A stretch of 64,000 bases of DNA from JAEUMD01 sp050246945 (GCA_050246945.1 JBFWVC010000005.1:62001-126000); one strand, 5' to 3'; positions 44,528 through 53,741 are shown, counted from the stretch's first letter. Notes: a model not told the origin generated them from the sequence alone. A program made the numbers and translations.

Positions 44528-45484
44528 ATGCTGGTCCTGCCCTCCTCTCTGCCCACGCTTTCGGCGATGACCGCGCTGAACCGGCTCAGTGTCGAGCGCC
44601 GCGATACCGCTCAACTCGAGCGGCTCCTCTCCTTGGAACACACGCGCATCGTCGCAATGATTGGTGCCAAGCCTGTGATCCGGTCGAACGCTGACCGCTC
44701 GCGCGCCACACTGAAGCACTTTCGCAGCGACACCTGCCCAGGAGGCCCGCCGCGCCTGTCGGATCTGATACTGCTGGGGATCCATGCCCCAACGGGTCAT
44801 GCCGTGTTCGTTCGCGTTTTCCAGCCCTCGGATGCCGAGCGGATCGATCCGGAAGGAACCGTTTTGTCACCTGCCGTCGACCTGCGCTCGCTCGCCATGC
44901 AAGGTGTCCTGAAGCCCGACGACCTCGCGATGGCAGCAACCGCCGCCGCGCTGGCCAACTGGCACGAGAGCGCGCGATACTGCGGACGCTGCGGCCACCC
45001 CACCGCGCCGCGGGACGGCGGTTGGCTCCGTCACTGTTCTGCTTGCGATCAGAGTCTTTTCCCACGCACTGATCCCGTCGCTATCATGCTGGTCACCGCC
45101 GGCGACCGATGCGTGCTTGCGCGCCAAACCATGTTCCCCGAAGGCATGGTTTCGACGCTGGCAGGCTTCCTGGAGCCGGGCGAAACCATCGAGGCCGCGG
45201 TCGTGCGCGAAACGGAAGAAGAGATCGGCATACGGCCCAGTGCCGTCAGCTACCTCGCCTCCCAGCCTTGGCCCTTCCCGCATTCGCTCATGATCGGTTG
45301 TACTGCCCGGGCGGAATACGGCCCGCTCGCCGTCGACCCCGATGAGCTGGAAAGTGCCCGTTGGGTCTCGCGCGCCGAGGTTCGCCAAATGCTCTCCAGT
45401 AGCCATCCGCAGCGCCTCTGGGTCCCCGGTCCGCACGCCATCGCCCGCACACTGATCTCCCACTTCGCGGCTGAGGAATCTTAG
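44528..45484 (+). CDS. nudC: NADH/NAD-capped RNA pyrophosphatase
   Basis: This 318-residue Nudix hydrolase has the NudC layout: an N-terminal domain; a zinc ribbon with CGRC (152-155), Cys170 and Cys173; the Nudix box GFLEPGETIEAAVVRETEEE.. (from 213); and the NudC signature SQPWPFP (245-251), which distinguishes it from other Nudix enzymes. It cleaves NAD(H) and removes NAD caps from RNA. The start at 44528 is supported by length; an internal ATG at 44567 is an alternative. Confidence 0.93.
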   Translation: MLVLPSSLPTLSAMTALNRLSVERRDTAQLERLLSLEHTRIVAMIGAKPVIRSNADRSRATLKHFRSDTCPGGPPRLSDLILLGIHAPTGHAVFVRVFQPSDAERIDPEGTVLSPAVDLRSLAMQGVLKPDDLAMAATAAALANWHESARYCGRCGHPTAPRDGGWLRHCSACDQSLFPRTDPVAIMLVTAGDRCVLARQTMFPEGMVSTLAGFLEPGETIEAAVVRETEEEIGIRPSAVSYLASQPWPFPHSLMIGCTARAEYGPLAVDPDELESARWVSRAEVRQMLSSSHPQRLWVPGPHAIARTLISHFAAEES

Positions 45485-45578
45485 ATTTCCGCCACGCCAG
45501 CGCAGACTGCCGGATCATGCCCACCTCTTTGACGCAAGGGGCTTGGCCCGTCGCCCGCATTCCGATTATTGTCCTGCG

Positions 45579-46013
45579 ATGCAATGCATGCGACGCGCAC
45601 GGACAAGGAGACTGACGGCGGGCCTGGCCATCGCCGCCACGCTCCTGCACGTCGTCGTCGTCTCGCTGCATGTTGCCATGATCGCGAGCCTTGCGCTGGC
45701 AGGCGACGCCGTGGCCGGCGGTCAGTCGGCCGCTTTTGTCATCTGCAAACCCGCCCGCAGCACCGAGAACGCCTCGATTGCATCGCCCGGCGTTGATAGC
45801 GATGGCTCGGCAGGCTCCGGCTCGACCGGCACCATATTGTGCCCGCTTTGCACTGGCGCCACCGTCCCCGCATTGGTCCTGCCCGATGCCGCCCCCTCGC
45901 CTGTTCTTCTCGCCCGAGATGAGCGGACAGCCGTCACGGTCACCCCTGCCGTGACCGTCAGCCGCTACGAGGTGCTGCGCAAGCTGAGCCGTGGCCCGCC
46001 GCAGCTGATTTGA
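45579..46013 (+). CDS. DUF2946-like small membrane/exported protein
   Basis: This 144-residue protein has an Arg-rich start and one hydrophobic segment (about 11-40). A CPLCTG motif lies near residue 88-93 and a C-terminal RGPPQLI ends the chain; the pattern C-P-L-C plus terminal RGPP is typical of DUF2946-type proteins found next to copper genes. A function is not established. The start at 45579 is uncertain (45588 is also possible). It is the first gene of a likely cluster with a small ORF, PCuAC and SCO. Confidence 0.65.
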   Translation: MQCMRRARTRRLTAGLAIAATLLHVVVVSLHVAMIASLALAGDAVAGGQSAAFVICKPARSTENASIASPGVDSDGSAGSGSTGTILCPLCTGATVPALVLPDAAPSPVLLARDERTAVTVTPAVTVSRYEVLRKLSRGPPQLI

Positions 46014-46118
46014 AGATCCGCCTTGCCGTCAGCTCATCGAGGTGCGCGTGAGCCTGCGTCGCGACGCATGCTCGAAGTGCTGATCCACATACCGATCCAG
46101 GTTTGAAGGCCCAACAGA

Positions 46119-46262
46119 ATGAAGCTTGAACGCCTGAAGCTTTGTTGGTGCCAGCTGGCAATTGCGCTGGCTATCACCACCGCGGCCGTTCTCGCCGCGG
46201 CCCTCGCCGGAAACACGGTCCTCTCGCCAGTCGAGACTGCCCGCTCCATGCCCAACACCTGA
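46119..46262 (+). CDS. Small membrane peptide candidate (47 residues)
   Basis: This short frame, MKLERLKLCWCQLAIALAI followed by a hydrophobic Ala/Thr/Leu-rich stretch, predicts one transmembrane helix with a CWC motif at its N-terminal edge. GAAGG lies about 9 bases before the ATG. It sits between the DUF2946-like gene and the PCuAC gene on the same strand, where a small copper-linked membrane protein would fit. It is a candidate only. Confidence 0.4.
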   Translation: MKLERLKLCWCQLAIALAITTAAVLAAALAGNTVLSPVETARSMPNT

Positions 46263-46330
46263 TGGCACGACCTCGGGCAACAGCGCGCCTGTCCCAAATG
46301 CCATCGTTCACGCGAATGAAAGGAATCGAG

Positions 46331-46879
46331 ATGCTGAAGAAAACCCTGAAGCTTGCACTTGTCCTCGCCGGGACAGCGCTTTTCATCGTCCCCGGCAACG
46401 CCCATGCTGGCGACATCACGCTTGGCGAACTCGTTGTCTCCAAGCCCTGGACCCGCGTCACCCCTCCTGGCGCCAAGGTCGCGGGGGGCTTTCTCACCAT
46501 CACCAACAAGGGCAAGGTCGCCGACCGGCTCGTTGGCGGAACCGTCGACATCGCCGGACGCATGGAGGTCCACGAGATGACCATGGATGGCGGCGTCATG
46601 AAGATGCGCGAAGTCGCGGGTGGCCTGGAGATCAAGCCCGGTGAAACCGTTGAGCTGAAACCCGGAAGCTACCATGTGATGTTCATGGACCTGAAATCGA
46701 ACCCCGTTGAAGGCACGCAAGTGAAGGGCACGCTCAAGTTCGAGAAGGCCGGCGAGGCGCATATCGCTTATGACGTTGCCCCCCTGGGCGCGAAGTCGGC
46801 AGCCGGCATGGATCACGGCACGATGGGCCATGGAGCCCACGACATGGACAAGATGCAGGACCAGAAGCATGGCCACTAG
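46331..46879 (+). CDS. Periplasmic copper chaperone PCu(A)C
   Basis: This 182-residue protein has a signal peptide (cleavage after AHA, about 26) and the PCuAC domain with Cu(I) ligands His81, Met92, His115 and Met117. It has an extra Met/His-rich tail (MDHGTMGHGAHDMDKM...KHGH) that can hold further copper. It delivers copper to the CuA site of cytochrome c oxidase, with the SCO protein encoded next. The start at 46331 has AAAGGA upstream; the longer frame back to 46142 has a different composition. Confidence 0.88.
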   Translation: MLKKTLKLALVLAGTALFIVPGNAHAGDITLGELVVSKPWTRVTPPGAKVAGGFLTITNKGKVADRLVGGTVDIAGRMEVHEMTMDGGVMKMREVAGGLEIKPGETVELKPGSYHVMFMDLKSNPVEGTQVKGTLKFEKAGEAHIAYDVAPLGAKSAAGMDHGTMGHGAHDMDKMQDQKHGH

Positions 46880-47495
46880 CAGCGGACTGATGAGGAAGAT
46901 CCGTTTGGCGGCGTGGGCGGCAGTTGCCGTCCTCGCTGTCGGCTACGGCATGTACCTGCTTGGAGAGGCACAGAAGGCTCAGCGGTCCGGCATCGCGCTG
47001 CCGGGCGGCGCCCGCATCGGCGCACCCTTCGAATTGACACGCACCGACGGCAGTCGCTTCTCGAGTTCGGCACTGGCCGGCAAGCCGTACGCGATATTCT
47101 TTGGATTCACCAACTGCCCGGACATCTGCCCGACCACGCTCCTGGAAATGACCGAACATCTCCAGGCACTCGGCGCCAAGGCAAATGGCCTCAACGTGCT
47201 GTTCGTTACGGTAGACCCCGAGCGCGATACGGCCGAACATCTCAAGCTGTACCTGTCGGCATTCGACCCGCGCATCATCGGCCTTACCGGTACACCGGAG
47301 GAAGTGGCCGCCGTCGCCAAGTCTTACCGTGTATTCTACGAGAAGGTGCGCTCCAAGGACGGCAGCGACTACACGATGAACCACACGGCATCTGTCTACT
47401 TGATGGACAAGACCGGCAACCTCGTGTCGACGCTGTCCTTCCAGGAACCCCAGGAATCGCGCCAGAAGAAGATCGAAAATCTCTTGAGCCGGTAG
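46869..47495 (+). CDS. SCO family copper chaperone for cytochrome oxidase assembly
   Basis: This 208-residue protein has an N-terminal membrane anchor (about 11-31) and a thioredoxin-like domain with the SCO copper ligands CPDIC (Cys83, Cys87) and His172 (MNHTASVYLMD). VTVDPERDT and FDPRIIGLTG are further family motifs. It matures the CuA centre with PCuAC. It overlaps the PCuAC gene by 11 bases, so the pair is coupled; a later start at 46890 is possible. Confidence 0.9.
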   Translation: MATSSGLMRKIRLAAWAAVAVLAVGYGMYLLGEAQKAQRSGIALPGGARIGAPFELTRTDGSRFSSSALAGKPYAIFFGFTNCPDICPTTLLEMTEHLQALGAKANGLNVLFVTVDPERDTAEHLKLYLSAFDPRIIGLTGTPEEVAAVAKSYRVFYEKVRSKDGSDYTMNHTASVYLMDKTGNLVSTLSFQEPQESRQKKIENLLSR

Positions 47496-47553
47496 GGTTC
47501 GCGGGCCCGGCGACCGCTCAAGGCTTGCCGAACCGCCACGCGTTACGCGTCAA

Positions 47554-47654
47554 AGCATGTTGAGCTGAAGTGCGCAGCGCTTCAGCGTCAAAAACCTGCT
47601 CGAAACGATGGGCTGGATCGTGCTCGTGTTGTCATCGGACATGGGCCCGATCTA
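47554..47654 (+). repeat. Family A intergenic repeat
   Basis: Full-length copy: AAGCATGTTGAGCTGAAG...GCGCTTCAGCGTCAAAAACCTGCTC and GGATCGTGCTCGTGTTG..GACATGGGCCCGATC. It lies 59 bases after the SCO gene and before the DUF486 gene. Confidence 0.8.
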
Positions 47655-47749
47655 ATGCGTTCAAGCAGGCAATCCCTGTTGAGCGGAACCGATGCGGGCG
47701 ATACCCTCCGCCGCCCCGGCCCATCGGGGTGATAGCCGCGAGCCCGCCC

Positions 47750-48118
47750 ATGATCCCCGCTCTGCCCCTCGGCATAACGCCATACCTCCTGCCCGTCATA
47801 CTTCTGTTCCTGTCGAACGTCTTCATGACGTTTGCATGGTACGGCCACCTGAAGTTCACGACGAAACCGCTGGCCATCGTGATTTTGGCAAGCTGGGGTA
47901 TCGCTTTCATGGAATACTGCCTCGCCGTGCCAGCCAATCGCATTGGCCATCAGGTCTACTCGACCGCCGAGCTCAAAACGATGCAGGAGATCATTACGTT
48001 CGTCGTTTTCGCGGGTTTCTCGGTAATCGTCCTGAAGGAACCGATCACTGTAAATCACATGGTCGGATTCTCGCTGATCGCGCTCGGCGCCTTCTTCGTC
48101 TTCAAGGCACCGCTATGA
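47750..48118 (+). CDS. DUF486 family membrane protein (DMT-like)
   Basis: This 122-residue protein has four predicted transmembrane helices and the DUF486 pattern FMTFAWYGHLKF, WGIAFMEYCLAVPANRIGH and MQEIITFVVFAGFSVIVLKEPI. DUF486 belongs to the drug/metabolite transporter superfamily; the substrate is unknown. The start at 47750 gives the normal family length. A family A repeat starts 20 bases after its stop. Confidence 0.85.
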   Translation: MIPALPLGITPYLLPVILLFLSNVFMTFAWYGHLKFTTKPLAIVILASWGIAFMEYCLAVPANRIGHQVYSTAELKTMQEIITFVVFAGFSVIVLKEPITVNHMVGFSLIALGAFFVFKAPL

Positions 48119-48137
48119 TGCAGTTTGGGAAGGGCTA

Positions 48138-48298
48138 GGCATGTTCAGCTGAAGTGTGCAGCGGTTCAGCGTGAAGAACATGCTCAAGGAGAAGGGGGCA
48201 TGTTCAGCAGATGTGTGCGGCGGCTCGGCGTGAAAAACATGCCTGAAACAATCGGCTATATCGTGTTCGTGCTTCTTTCAAACACGAACGCGATCGAT
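48138..48298 (+). repeat. Family A repeat with duplicated first hairpin
   Basis: A near-consensus first hairpin (GGCATGTTCAGCTGAAG...GGTTCAGCGTGAAGAACATGCTC, 48138-48187) is followed by a second, diverged one (GGCATGTTCAGCAGATG...GGCTCGGCGTGAAAAACATGCC, 48197-48244) and then the usual second hairpin (TATCGTGTTCG...CACGAACGCGATC). It lies between convergent genes. Confidence 0.85.
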
Positions 48299-48330
48299 CA
48301 CCAACTCAGCCTGACGAGCCGGGCCGTTCA

Positions 48331-49080
48331 TCAGATGCACCGCCCGCCGTCCACCTCGATCGCGACCCCCGTGATGAAGTTCGAAGACGGCTCAGCGAGG
48401 AACAGCGCCGCGTTGGCGATATCGGCAGGGCTCGACATCCGTCCGAGCGGAATGGTCGAAAGGAACTTCGCCCTGTTCGCCGGTGTATCGGGCATGCCCA
48501 TGAACTGCTCGAGCATGCCTGTCTCGCCAATCACCGGATTGATCGCGTTGACGCGGATCTTCCGCGGAGCAAGCTCCACCGCCATCGACTTCGTCAGGGT
48601 GATCACGGCACCCTTCGAGCCGTTATACCAGGTGAGTCCAGGCCGCGGTCGCACACCCGCCGTCGAAGCCGTATTGATGATGACGCCGCCACCTCGCTTC
48701 TCCATGACCGGCACCACGGCCAGCGTGGTCAGGTAGATCGACTTCACGTTGACCTCATAAATGCGATCGAATTCCTCCTCGCTCACCGTCATCAGCGACT
48801 GGTTCTTGTGCGTGAAGCCAGCGTTGTTGACGAGGATGTCCAGGCCCCCGAACACCTCGTCCGCAGCTGCCACCATCTGCTGCACGTCGCTCCTTCGGGT
48901 GACGTCGGCTTCAACCGCCAGTGCACCGTTGCCGAGCGACTGCGCCACCTCCGCTGCAGCCGCGCCATTGAGATCGGCGACGATGACGCGCGCTCCCTCC
49001 CGCGCGAACGCTTCGGCAATCCCGCGCCCGAAGCCCGACGCCCCGCCCGTCACGATTGCGATCCTACCGTCGAGACGCAT
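48331..49080 (-). CDS. SDR family NAD(P)-dependent oxidoreductase
   Basis: This 249-residue classical short-chain dehydrogenase has the cofactor motif TGGASGFGRGIA near the N-terminus, NNAG (DILVNNAG), a catalytic Ser in INTASTAG and the pair YxxxK in WYNGSKGAV. It resembles 3-oxoacyl-ACP reductase/glucose dehydrogenase types; the substrate is unknown. The start at 49080 was chosen for the family N-terminus and a GGGAG-rich upstream. It follows pheA by 50 bases on the same strand. Confidence 0.85.
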   Translation of the reverse strand: MRLDGRIAIVTGGASGFGRGIAEAFAREGARVIVADLNGAAAAEVAQSLGNGALAVEADVTRRSDVQQMVAAADEVFGGLDILVNNAGFTHKNQSLMTVSEEEFDRIYEVNVKSIYLTTLAVVPVMEKRGGGVIINTASTAGVRPRPGLTWYNGSKGAVITLTKSMAVELAPRKIRVNAINPVIGETGMLEQFMGMPDTPANRAKFLSTIPLGRMSSPADIANAALFLAEPSSNFITGVAIEVDGGRCI

Positions 49081-49130
49081 CCGATTCTCCCCCGCTCCCG
49101 TCGGCGCTGCATGCCGCGCTGCCCCGAATC

Positions 49131-50042
49131 TCACAAACCCTGGTTGTGTGTCGGCATCATGCCGGCGGCACGTTCTGCGGCCTCCCGGCGATAGGGACTT
49201 CCGACATAGCTTCCCAGAAGCTTCACCTCGCTGGAGAAGAAAGACAGCTCCTCCAGCGCCAGTTGCACCGGACGATGCGCGGGATGGCCTTCTATATCGG
49301 CGAAGAACATCGTCGCGTTGAACGTCCCTTCGGTTTGATAGCTTTCCAGTTTTGTCATGTTGACGCCGTTGGTCGCGAACCCGCCCAGCGCCTTGTAGAG
49401 CGCGGCAGGCACGTTGCGCACACGGAACAGGAAGGTCGTAACGATCGGCCCGTCATCTGGATCGGCGTCGTCCGGTTCGTTGGCGAGGATCACGAACCGT
49501 GTTGTGTTGTGATCCTCGTCCTCGACATCGCTCTTGAGAATTGTCAGGCCATAGATCTCCGCGGCCAGCGACGACGCGATGGCGGCGAGCGACATGTCAC
49601 CGCTCTCGCTCACCATTCGCGCCGAACCTGCCGTATCGGCTTCCGGCACCGGCCTCAGGCCGAACTGCCTCAGCGTATTGCGGCACTGGCCCAGCGCCTG
49701 CGTGTGGCTCATCACCCGATTGACAGTCTGCAGGCTGGCGCCGGGCAACGCCATCAGCTGATGGCGCACGCGCAGGAAATGCTCGCCGACGATGTAGAGA
49801 TCCGCGTCTGGCAACAGATGATGGATATCCGCGACCCGCCCCGCCACCGAGTTCTCGATCGGGATCATCGCGTAGCTGACATCGCCCTGCTTGACCGCCG
49901 CCAGCGCATCCTCGAACGTGGGATATGCGATCGCCTCGTAACCGGGATACACTTCGCGGCAGGCGATGTGGGAGTTGGCGCCCGGCTCGCCCTGGTAGGC
50001 GATGCGGTTCGGCGCGGCTGCGTTCGCTTCGAGCTTCGTCAT
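49131..50042 (-). CDS. pheA: Prephenate dehydratase
   Basis: This 303-residue protein is a monofunctional prephenate dehydratase, converting prephenate to phenylpyruvate in phenylalanine synthesis. The catalytic domain has IAYQGEPGANSHIAC, PIENSVAG (61-68) and the TRF motif (181-183). A C-terminal ACT domain (about 200-285, with ALYKALGGFATNGVNMTKLESY) binds phenylalanine for feedback inhibition. There is no chorismate mutase domain. It lies 91 bases after kdsB on the same strand. Confidence 0.93.
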   Translation of the reverse strand: MTKLEANAAAPNRIAYQGEPGANSHIACREVYPGYEAIAYPTFEDALAAVKQGDVSYAMIPIENSVAGRVADIHHLLPDADLYIVGEHFLRVRHQLMALPGASLQTVNRVMSHTQALGQCRNTLRQFGLRPVPEADTAGSARMVSESGDMSLAAIASSLAAEIYGLTILKSDVEDEDHNTTRFVILANEPDDADPDDGPIVTTFLFRVRNVPAALYKALGGFATNGVNMTKLESYQTEGTFNATMFFADIEGHPAHRPVQLALEELSFFSSEVKLLGSYVGSPYRREAAERAAGMMPTHNQGL

Positions 50043-50133
50043 GTGACCTGCAATTCTGGTTCACGCCACGTGCCGGTCGACCAGGATCGCTGATGCGGCA
50101 GGCGGTTTGATGAGAGTTTGGAAGGTGTGTGGA

Positions 50134-50889
50134 TCAGGTCACTCGCGCAGCGAGGATCGCGCGCGCCCGCTCCAGGTCGGCCGGAGTATCGACACCGAGC
50201 GGAACAGTGTCAACGACGCTGACGTCGATCCGCATCCCGTTTTCGAGTGCGCGCAACTGCTCCAGTCGCTCGCGCGACTCCAGCGGTGATGGCGCAAGGT
50301 CCACGAAGCGCGTCAGCGCATTCCTCCGATAGGCATAGATGCCTATATGATGATAGAGTGGTCCTTCCCCGTATGGCGCGGTGGCCCGCGTGAAGTAGAG
50401 CGCCCTGAGCCGGCTGGCGTCGCCGACCGGCGTGCCCACCACCTTGACCACGTTTGGATTGGTACGCTCCTCCACATCCTCGATCACGGCCGCCAGTGTC
50501 GCGATATCAACCGCGGCGTCGACGAGAGGCGACAGGCAATCCTGCACGAGGCGCGGCTCCAGCGTCGGCAGGTCGCCTTGAAGGTTGACGACCACTGAGC
50601 AGCGCCCCTCCGGATCGAGGCGGCCCAACGCCTCGTTCACGCGGTCGGAGCCGCTCGCATGATCCGCCCGGGTCATGACGGCCTCGCCTCCGGCGCCCAA
50701 CACTGCATCGCGGATCTCGGCTGCGTCGGTTGCAACCGCCACCCGGCCAACGCCTGCTTCCTGCGCCCGCCGCAGCACGTGTACGATCATGGGCACTCCG
50801 CCAATATCGGCCATCGGCTTGCCAGGAAGGCGCGAGGCCTGCATGCGCGCAGGAATGATGGTGATGACCTCAGGTGAAGGGGGCAACAT
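50134..50889 (-). CDS. kdsB: CMP-KDO synthetase (3-deoxy-manno-octulosonate cytidylyltransferase)
   Basis: This 251-residue protein activates KDO with CTP for lipopolysaccharide core assembly. Family motifs are IIPARMQASRLPGKPMADIGG, VAVATDAAEI, VVNLQGDLPTLEP, ALYFTRATAPYG, YHHIGIYAYRR and VDTPADLERAR. The start at 50889 has GGAG upstream. It opens a kdsB-pheA-SDR run and is divergent from cycM. Confidence 0.94.
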   Translation of the reverse strand: MLPPSPEVITIIPARMQASRLPGKPMADIGGVPMIVHVLRRAQEAGVGRVAVATDAAEIRDAVLGAGGEAVMTRADHASGSDRVNEALGRLDPEGRCSVVVNLQGDLPTLEPRLVQDCLSPLVDAAVDIATLAAVIEDVEERTNPNVVKVVGTPVGDASRLRALYFTRATAPYGEGPLYHHIGIYAYRRNALTRFVDLAPSPLESRERLEQLRALENGMRIDVSVVDTVPLGVDTPADLERARAILAARVT

Positions 50890-51094
50890 TCAAACTCCGC
50901 CGTTGCTGTGGAGCTTCCAAGCCCCGATCCGGCATTCGAGGTGACAATCCGCCTCAGCGGCGTTCTGTAGAACGAACGGAAGTCTGGTTGCAAGCGGGGT
51001 ACAAATTTCTATAGTCGGGCGCGGAATTGGGGTGGCGCAATGCTGCCGCTCTCACGTAAAACCAAGCAAATTCAAACTCCCGAGACCTGAAACC

Positions 51095-51631
51095 ATGATG
51101 GACTCCTTCGAGCTGACCAAAATCGCTGCGGGTGTACTCACTGCACTGCTCGTCATCTTTGGCACAAAAACCATTATCGAGATCAACACAGGTGGCCACG
51201 GTCACAGCGAAAGCCACTCCGGCTACACCCTGCCGATGGCCGAAGAGGGTTCGAGCAAGGAGAAGGCCGCCGGAGCCGCCCCCGCAGCCTTTGATCCGGC
51301 GGCCGTCGCCACCGCCGCTGCCACGGCGGACGCCGCCAGTGGCGAAGCGGTTTTCAAGAAGTGCGCGAGCTGCCACACGATCGATAATGGCGGAGCCAAC
51401 AAGACCGGCCCGAACCTTTTCGGTATCGTCGGCCGGCCCAAGGCGTCCCACGCTGGGTTTAGCTACTCCGATGATATGAAAGCAAAAGGTGGAAATTGGG
51501 ATCTGGCGGATCTTGCCCACTTCCTGCACAAGCCCAAGGATTTCGTCCCCAAGACCAAGATGTCCTTTGGAGGCATCAGCGACAAGGGTGATCTTGCCAA
51601 CCTGCTGGCCTACTTGGCCAAGCAGAAGTGA
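51095..51631 (+). CDS. cycM: Membrane-anchored cytochrome c (CycM type)
   Basis: This 178-residue protein has an uncleaved N-terminal transmembrane anchor (about 8-30), an Ala-rich linker (about 55-82) and one class I cytochrome c domain with heme site CASCH (90-94) and axial Met156 in KTKMSFGG. CycM cytochromes carry electrons from the bc1 complex to aa3 oxidase in rhizobia. Two Met codons lie at the start (51095, 51098). A rho-independent terminator follows. Confidence 0.88.
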   Translation: MMDSFELTKIAAGVLTALLVIFGTKTIIEINTGGHGHSESHSGYTLPMAEEGSSKEKAAGAAPAAFDPAAVATAAATADAASGEAVFKKCASCHTIDNGGANKTGPNLFGIVGRPKASHAGFSYSDDMKAKGGNWDLADLAHFLHKPKDFVPKTKMSFGGISDKGDLANLLAYLAKQK

Positions 51632-51670
51632 GATCCGACAAAACCCACGTCGAAGAGATGAATTATGGAA

Positions 51671-51699
51671 GCCCCGCCAACGCATTGGCGGGGCTTTTT
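51671..51699 (+). terminator. Rho-independent terminator after cycM
   Basis: GCCCCGCCA and TGGCGGGGC form a perfect 9-bp stem with a 6-base loop, followed directly by TTTTT. It lies 40 bases after the cycM stop. Confidence 0.92.
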
Positions 51700-51860
51700 G
51701 ATTTCATGGATGAGGCGAGGTTGCGTCCCATCCCAGTGCCAATCTTGCAAAAACTTAACTTCAGCTCGCCCCAAAGCTCGGATACCCCCGTATAACTGCC
51801 GGGCATTAGGGGATTCCGGCAGCGCAGACATCGCCAACAGAACGAAGGGACATTGCGAAA

Positions 51861-53741
51861 ATGGTTCAGCGGATCGATCGCGCGGTGCGCGCCAGCATGA
51901 CGGGCGCCCTGTTACTCGTTTCGTTGCTGGCCACGAGCCCCGCCGATGCCCAGGATGCGGCCAAGGGGAGCGTCCACCACCATGCCCTCTCCCTCGTCGG
52001 CGAACCCAAGATGCCACCCGGCTTCAAGCACTTCGACTGGGCCAATCCGGATGCGCCAAAGGGCGGCAAATTGCGCCGCTGGGATATGGGCTCCTTCGAT
52101 TCGCTCAACGCATTCTCTATCAAGGGACAGGCGGCCGAGGCCTTGGGCTTGATCTACGATTCGCTGATGAGCTCCTCACCCGATGAGCCCTCCACCGAAT
52201 ACGGCCTGATCGCCGAATGGGCCTCCTATCCGGACGATTTTTCCTCGGTGACGTTCAAGCTGCGCAACGAGGCTCGCTGGCACGATGGCAAGCCTCTCAC
52301 TGTCGATGACGTCATTTTTTCCTTGTCGGCGCTCAAATCGGCGCACCCGCAATATGCGTTCTACTACAAGAACGTCGTGAGCGCAGAGAAGACAGGCGAA
52401 AACGAGGTGACCTTTCGCTTCGACGTGAAAGGCAACCGCGAGCTGCCGCTCATCGTCGGCCAGTTGACGATCCTGCCCCAACACTATTGGGAGGCCACGG
52501 GCGCAAACGGGGAAAAGCGCGACATCACCAAGTCGACGCTGGAGATTCCGCTGGGCTCGGGCCCCTACAAGATCAAGTCCGTCGATCCGGGCCGCGCCAT
52601 CAATTACGAGCGCGTTCCCGACTACTGGGCCAAGGATCTGCCCGTGCAGAAGGGGTTGGGCAATTTCGATGAGATCTCCTACGCCTACTATCGCGATGCA
52701 ACGCCTGCGTTCGAAGCCTTTAAGTCGGGTCAAATCGACCTGTGGAATGAAAACTCCGCCAACCGCTGGGCCACGCAGTATGGCTTCGACGCCGTCAAGG
52801 CGGGATTGGTCAAGAAGGAGGAGCTGAAGAACGAGCGCGTCGCCGGCATGCAAGCCTTTGTGCTCAATGCCCGCAAGCCGCAGTTCGCCGATCCCCGCGT
52901 CCGCCACGCGTTCAACCTCGCCTTCGACTTCGAAACGCTCAACAAGACGTTGTTCTACGGTCAGTACATCCGCACGGGCAGCTTCTTCGCCAACTCCGAG
53001 CTTGCGGCCACCGGCCTGCCTCAGGGGCGCGAGAAGGAAATCCTGGAAGGCATGAAGGATCTCGTGCCGCCCGAGGTCTTCACCAGCGAATGGAAGAACC
53101 CGTCTGCTGCAAATCCCATGGATCATCGCAAGAACTTGCGCGAGGCCGTCAAGCTGATGAGCGAGGCCGGCTGGAACATCAAGAATGGCCAGCTCGTCAA
53201 TGACAAAGGCGAGGTGATGACGGCCGAATTCTTGCTCGTGCAGCCGGACTTCGAGCGCATCGTGCTGCCCTACATCGAGGATTTGAAGAAGATCGGCATA
53301 GCCGCTACCGCGCGTATCGTCGATTCATCGCAATACAAGAGACGTCTGGACGGCTTCGATTTCGACGTGGTCGTCGGCTCATTTGCCCAGTCGCACTCCC
53401 CCGGCAATGAGCAGCGCGACTTCTGGGGCTCCGAATCCGCCAAGCGCGAAGGCAGCCGCAACATCGCGGGCATCTCCAATCCGGCCATCGATAAACTGAT
53501 CGATGCCATCATCATGGCCAAGGATCGTGCCGACCTCGTCGCCGCCACGCGCGCGCTGGACCGCGTACTCTTGTGGAACCACTATGTCGTCCCGCAATGG
53601 TACTACCCCTATGACCGCCTGGCCTCGTGGGGCCGCTTCGGTCGTCCCCAGAAGCTCCCCTCGCAGAACCCTGGCACCACCACCGGCTGGTGGCTTGATC
53701 CCAAGAAGGACGAGGCTGTCCGCACGGGGCTCGGGCGATGA
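51861..53741 (+). CDS. Peptide ABC transporter substrate-binding protein (YejA-like), first copy
   Basis: This 626-residue SBP_bac_5 family protein has a signal peptide (cleavage after PADA, near residue 30) and the YejA-type segments HHALSLVGEPKMPPGFKHFDW, DSLMSSSPDEPSTEYGLIAEW, FKLRNEARWHDGKPLTVDDVIFSL, VRHAFNLAFDFETLNKTLFYGQYIR and NIAGISNPAIDKLID. It would bind oligopeptides or peptide-like compounds for the YejBEF transporter encoded downstream. The start at 51861 has AGGGA upstream. Its stop overlaps the start of the second copy by 4 bases. Confidence 0.9.
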   Translation: MVQRIDRAVRASMTGALLLVSLLATSPADAQDAAKGSVHHHALSLVGEPKMPPGFKHFDWANPDAPKGGKLRRWDMGSFDSLNAFSIKGQAAEALGLIYDSLMSSSPDEPSTEYGLIAEWASYPDDFSSVTFKLRNEARWHDGKPLTVDDVIFSLSALKSAHPQYAFYYKNVVSAEKTGENEVTFRFDVKGNRELPLIVGQLTILPQHYWEATGANGEKRDITKSTLEIPLGSGPYKIKSVDPGRAINYERVPDYWAKDLPVQKGLGNFDEISYAYYRDATPAFEAFKSGQIDLWNENSANRWATQYGFDAVKAGLVKKEELKNERVAGMQAFVLNARKPQFADPRVRHAFNLAFDFETLNKTLFYGQYIRTGSFFANSELAATGLPQGREKEILEGMKDLVPPEVFTSEWKNPSAANPMDHRKNLREAVKLMSEAGWNIKNGQLVNDKGEVMTAEFLLVQPDFERIVLPYIEDLKKIGIAATARIVDSSQYKRRLDGFDFDVVVGSFAQSHSPGNEQRDFWGSESAKREGSRNIAGISNPAIDKLIDAIIMAKDRADLVAATRALDRVLLWNHYVVPQWYYPYDRLASWGRFGRPQKLPSQNPGTTTGWWLDPKKDEAVRTGLGR

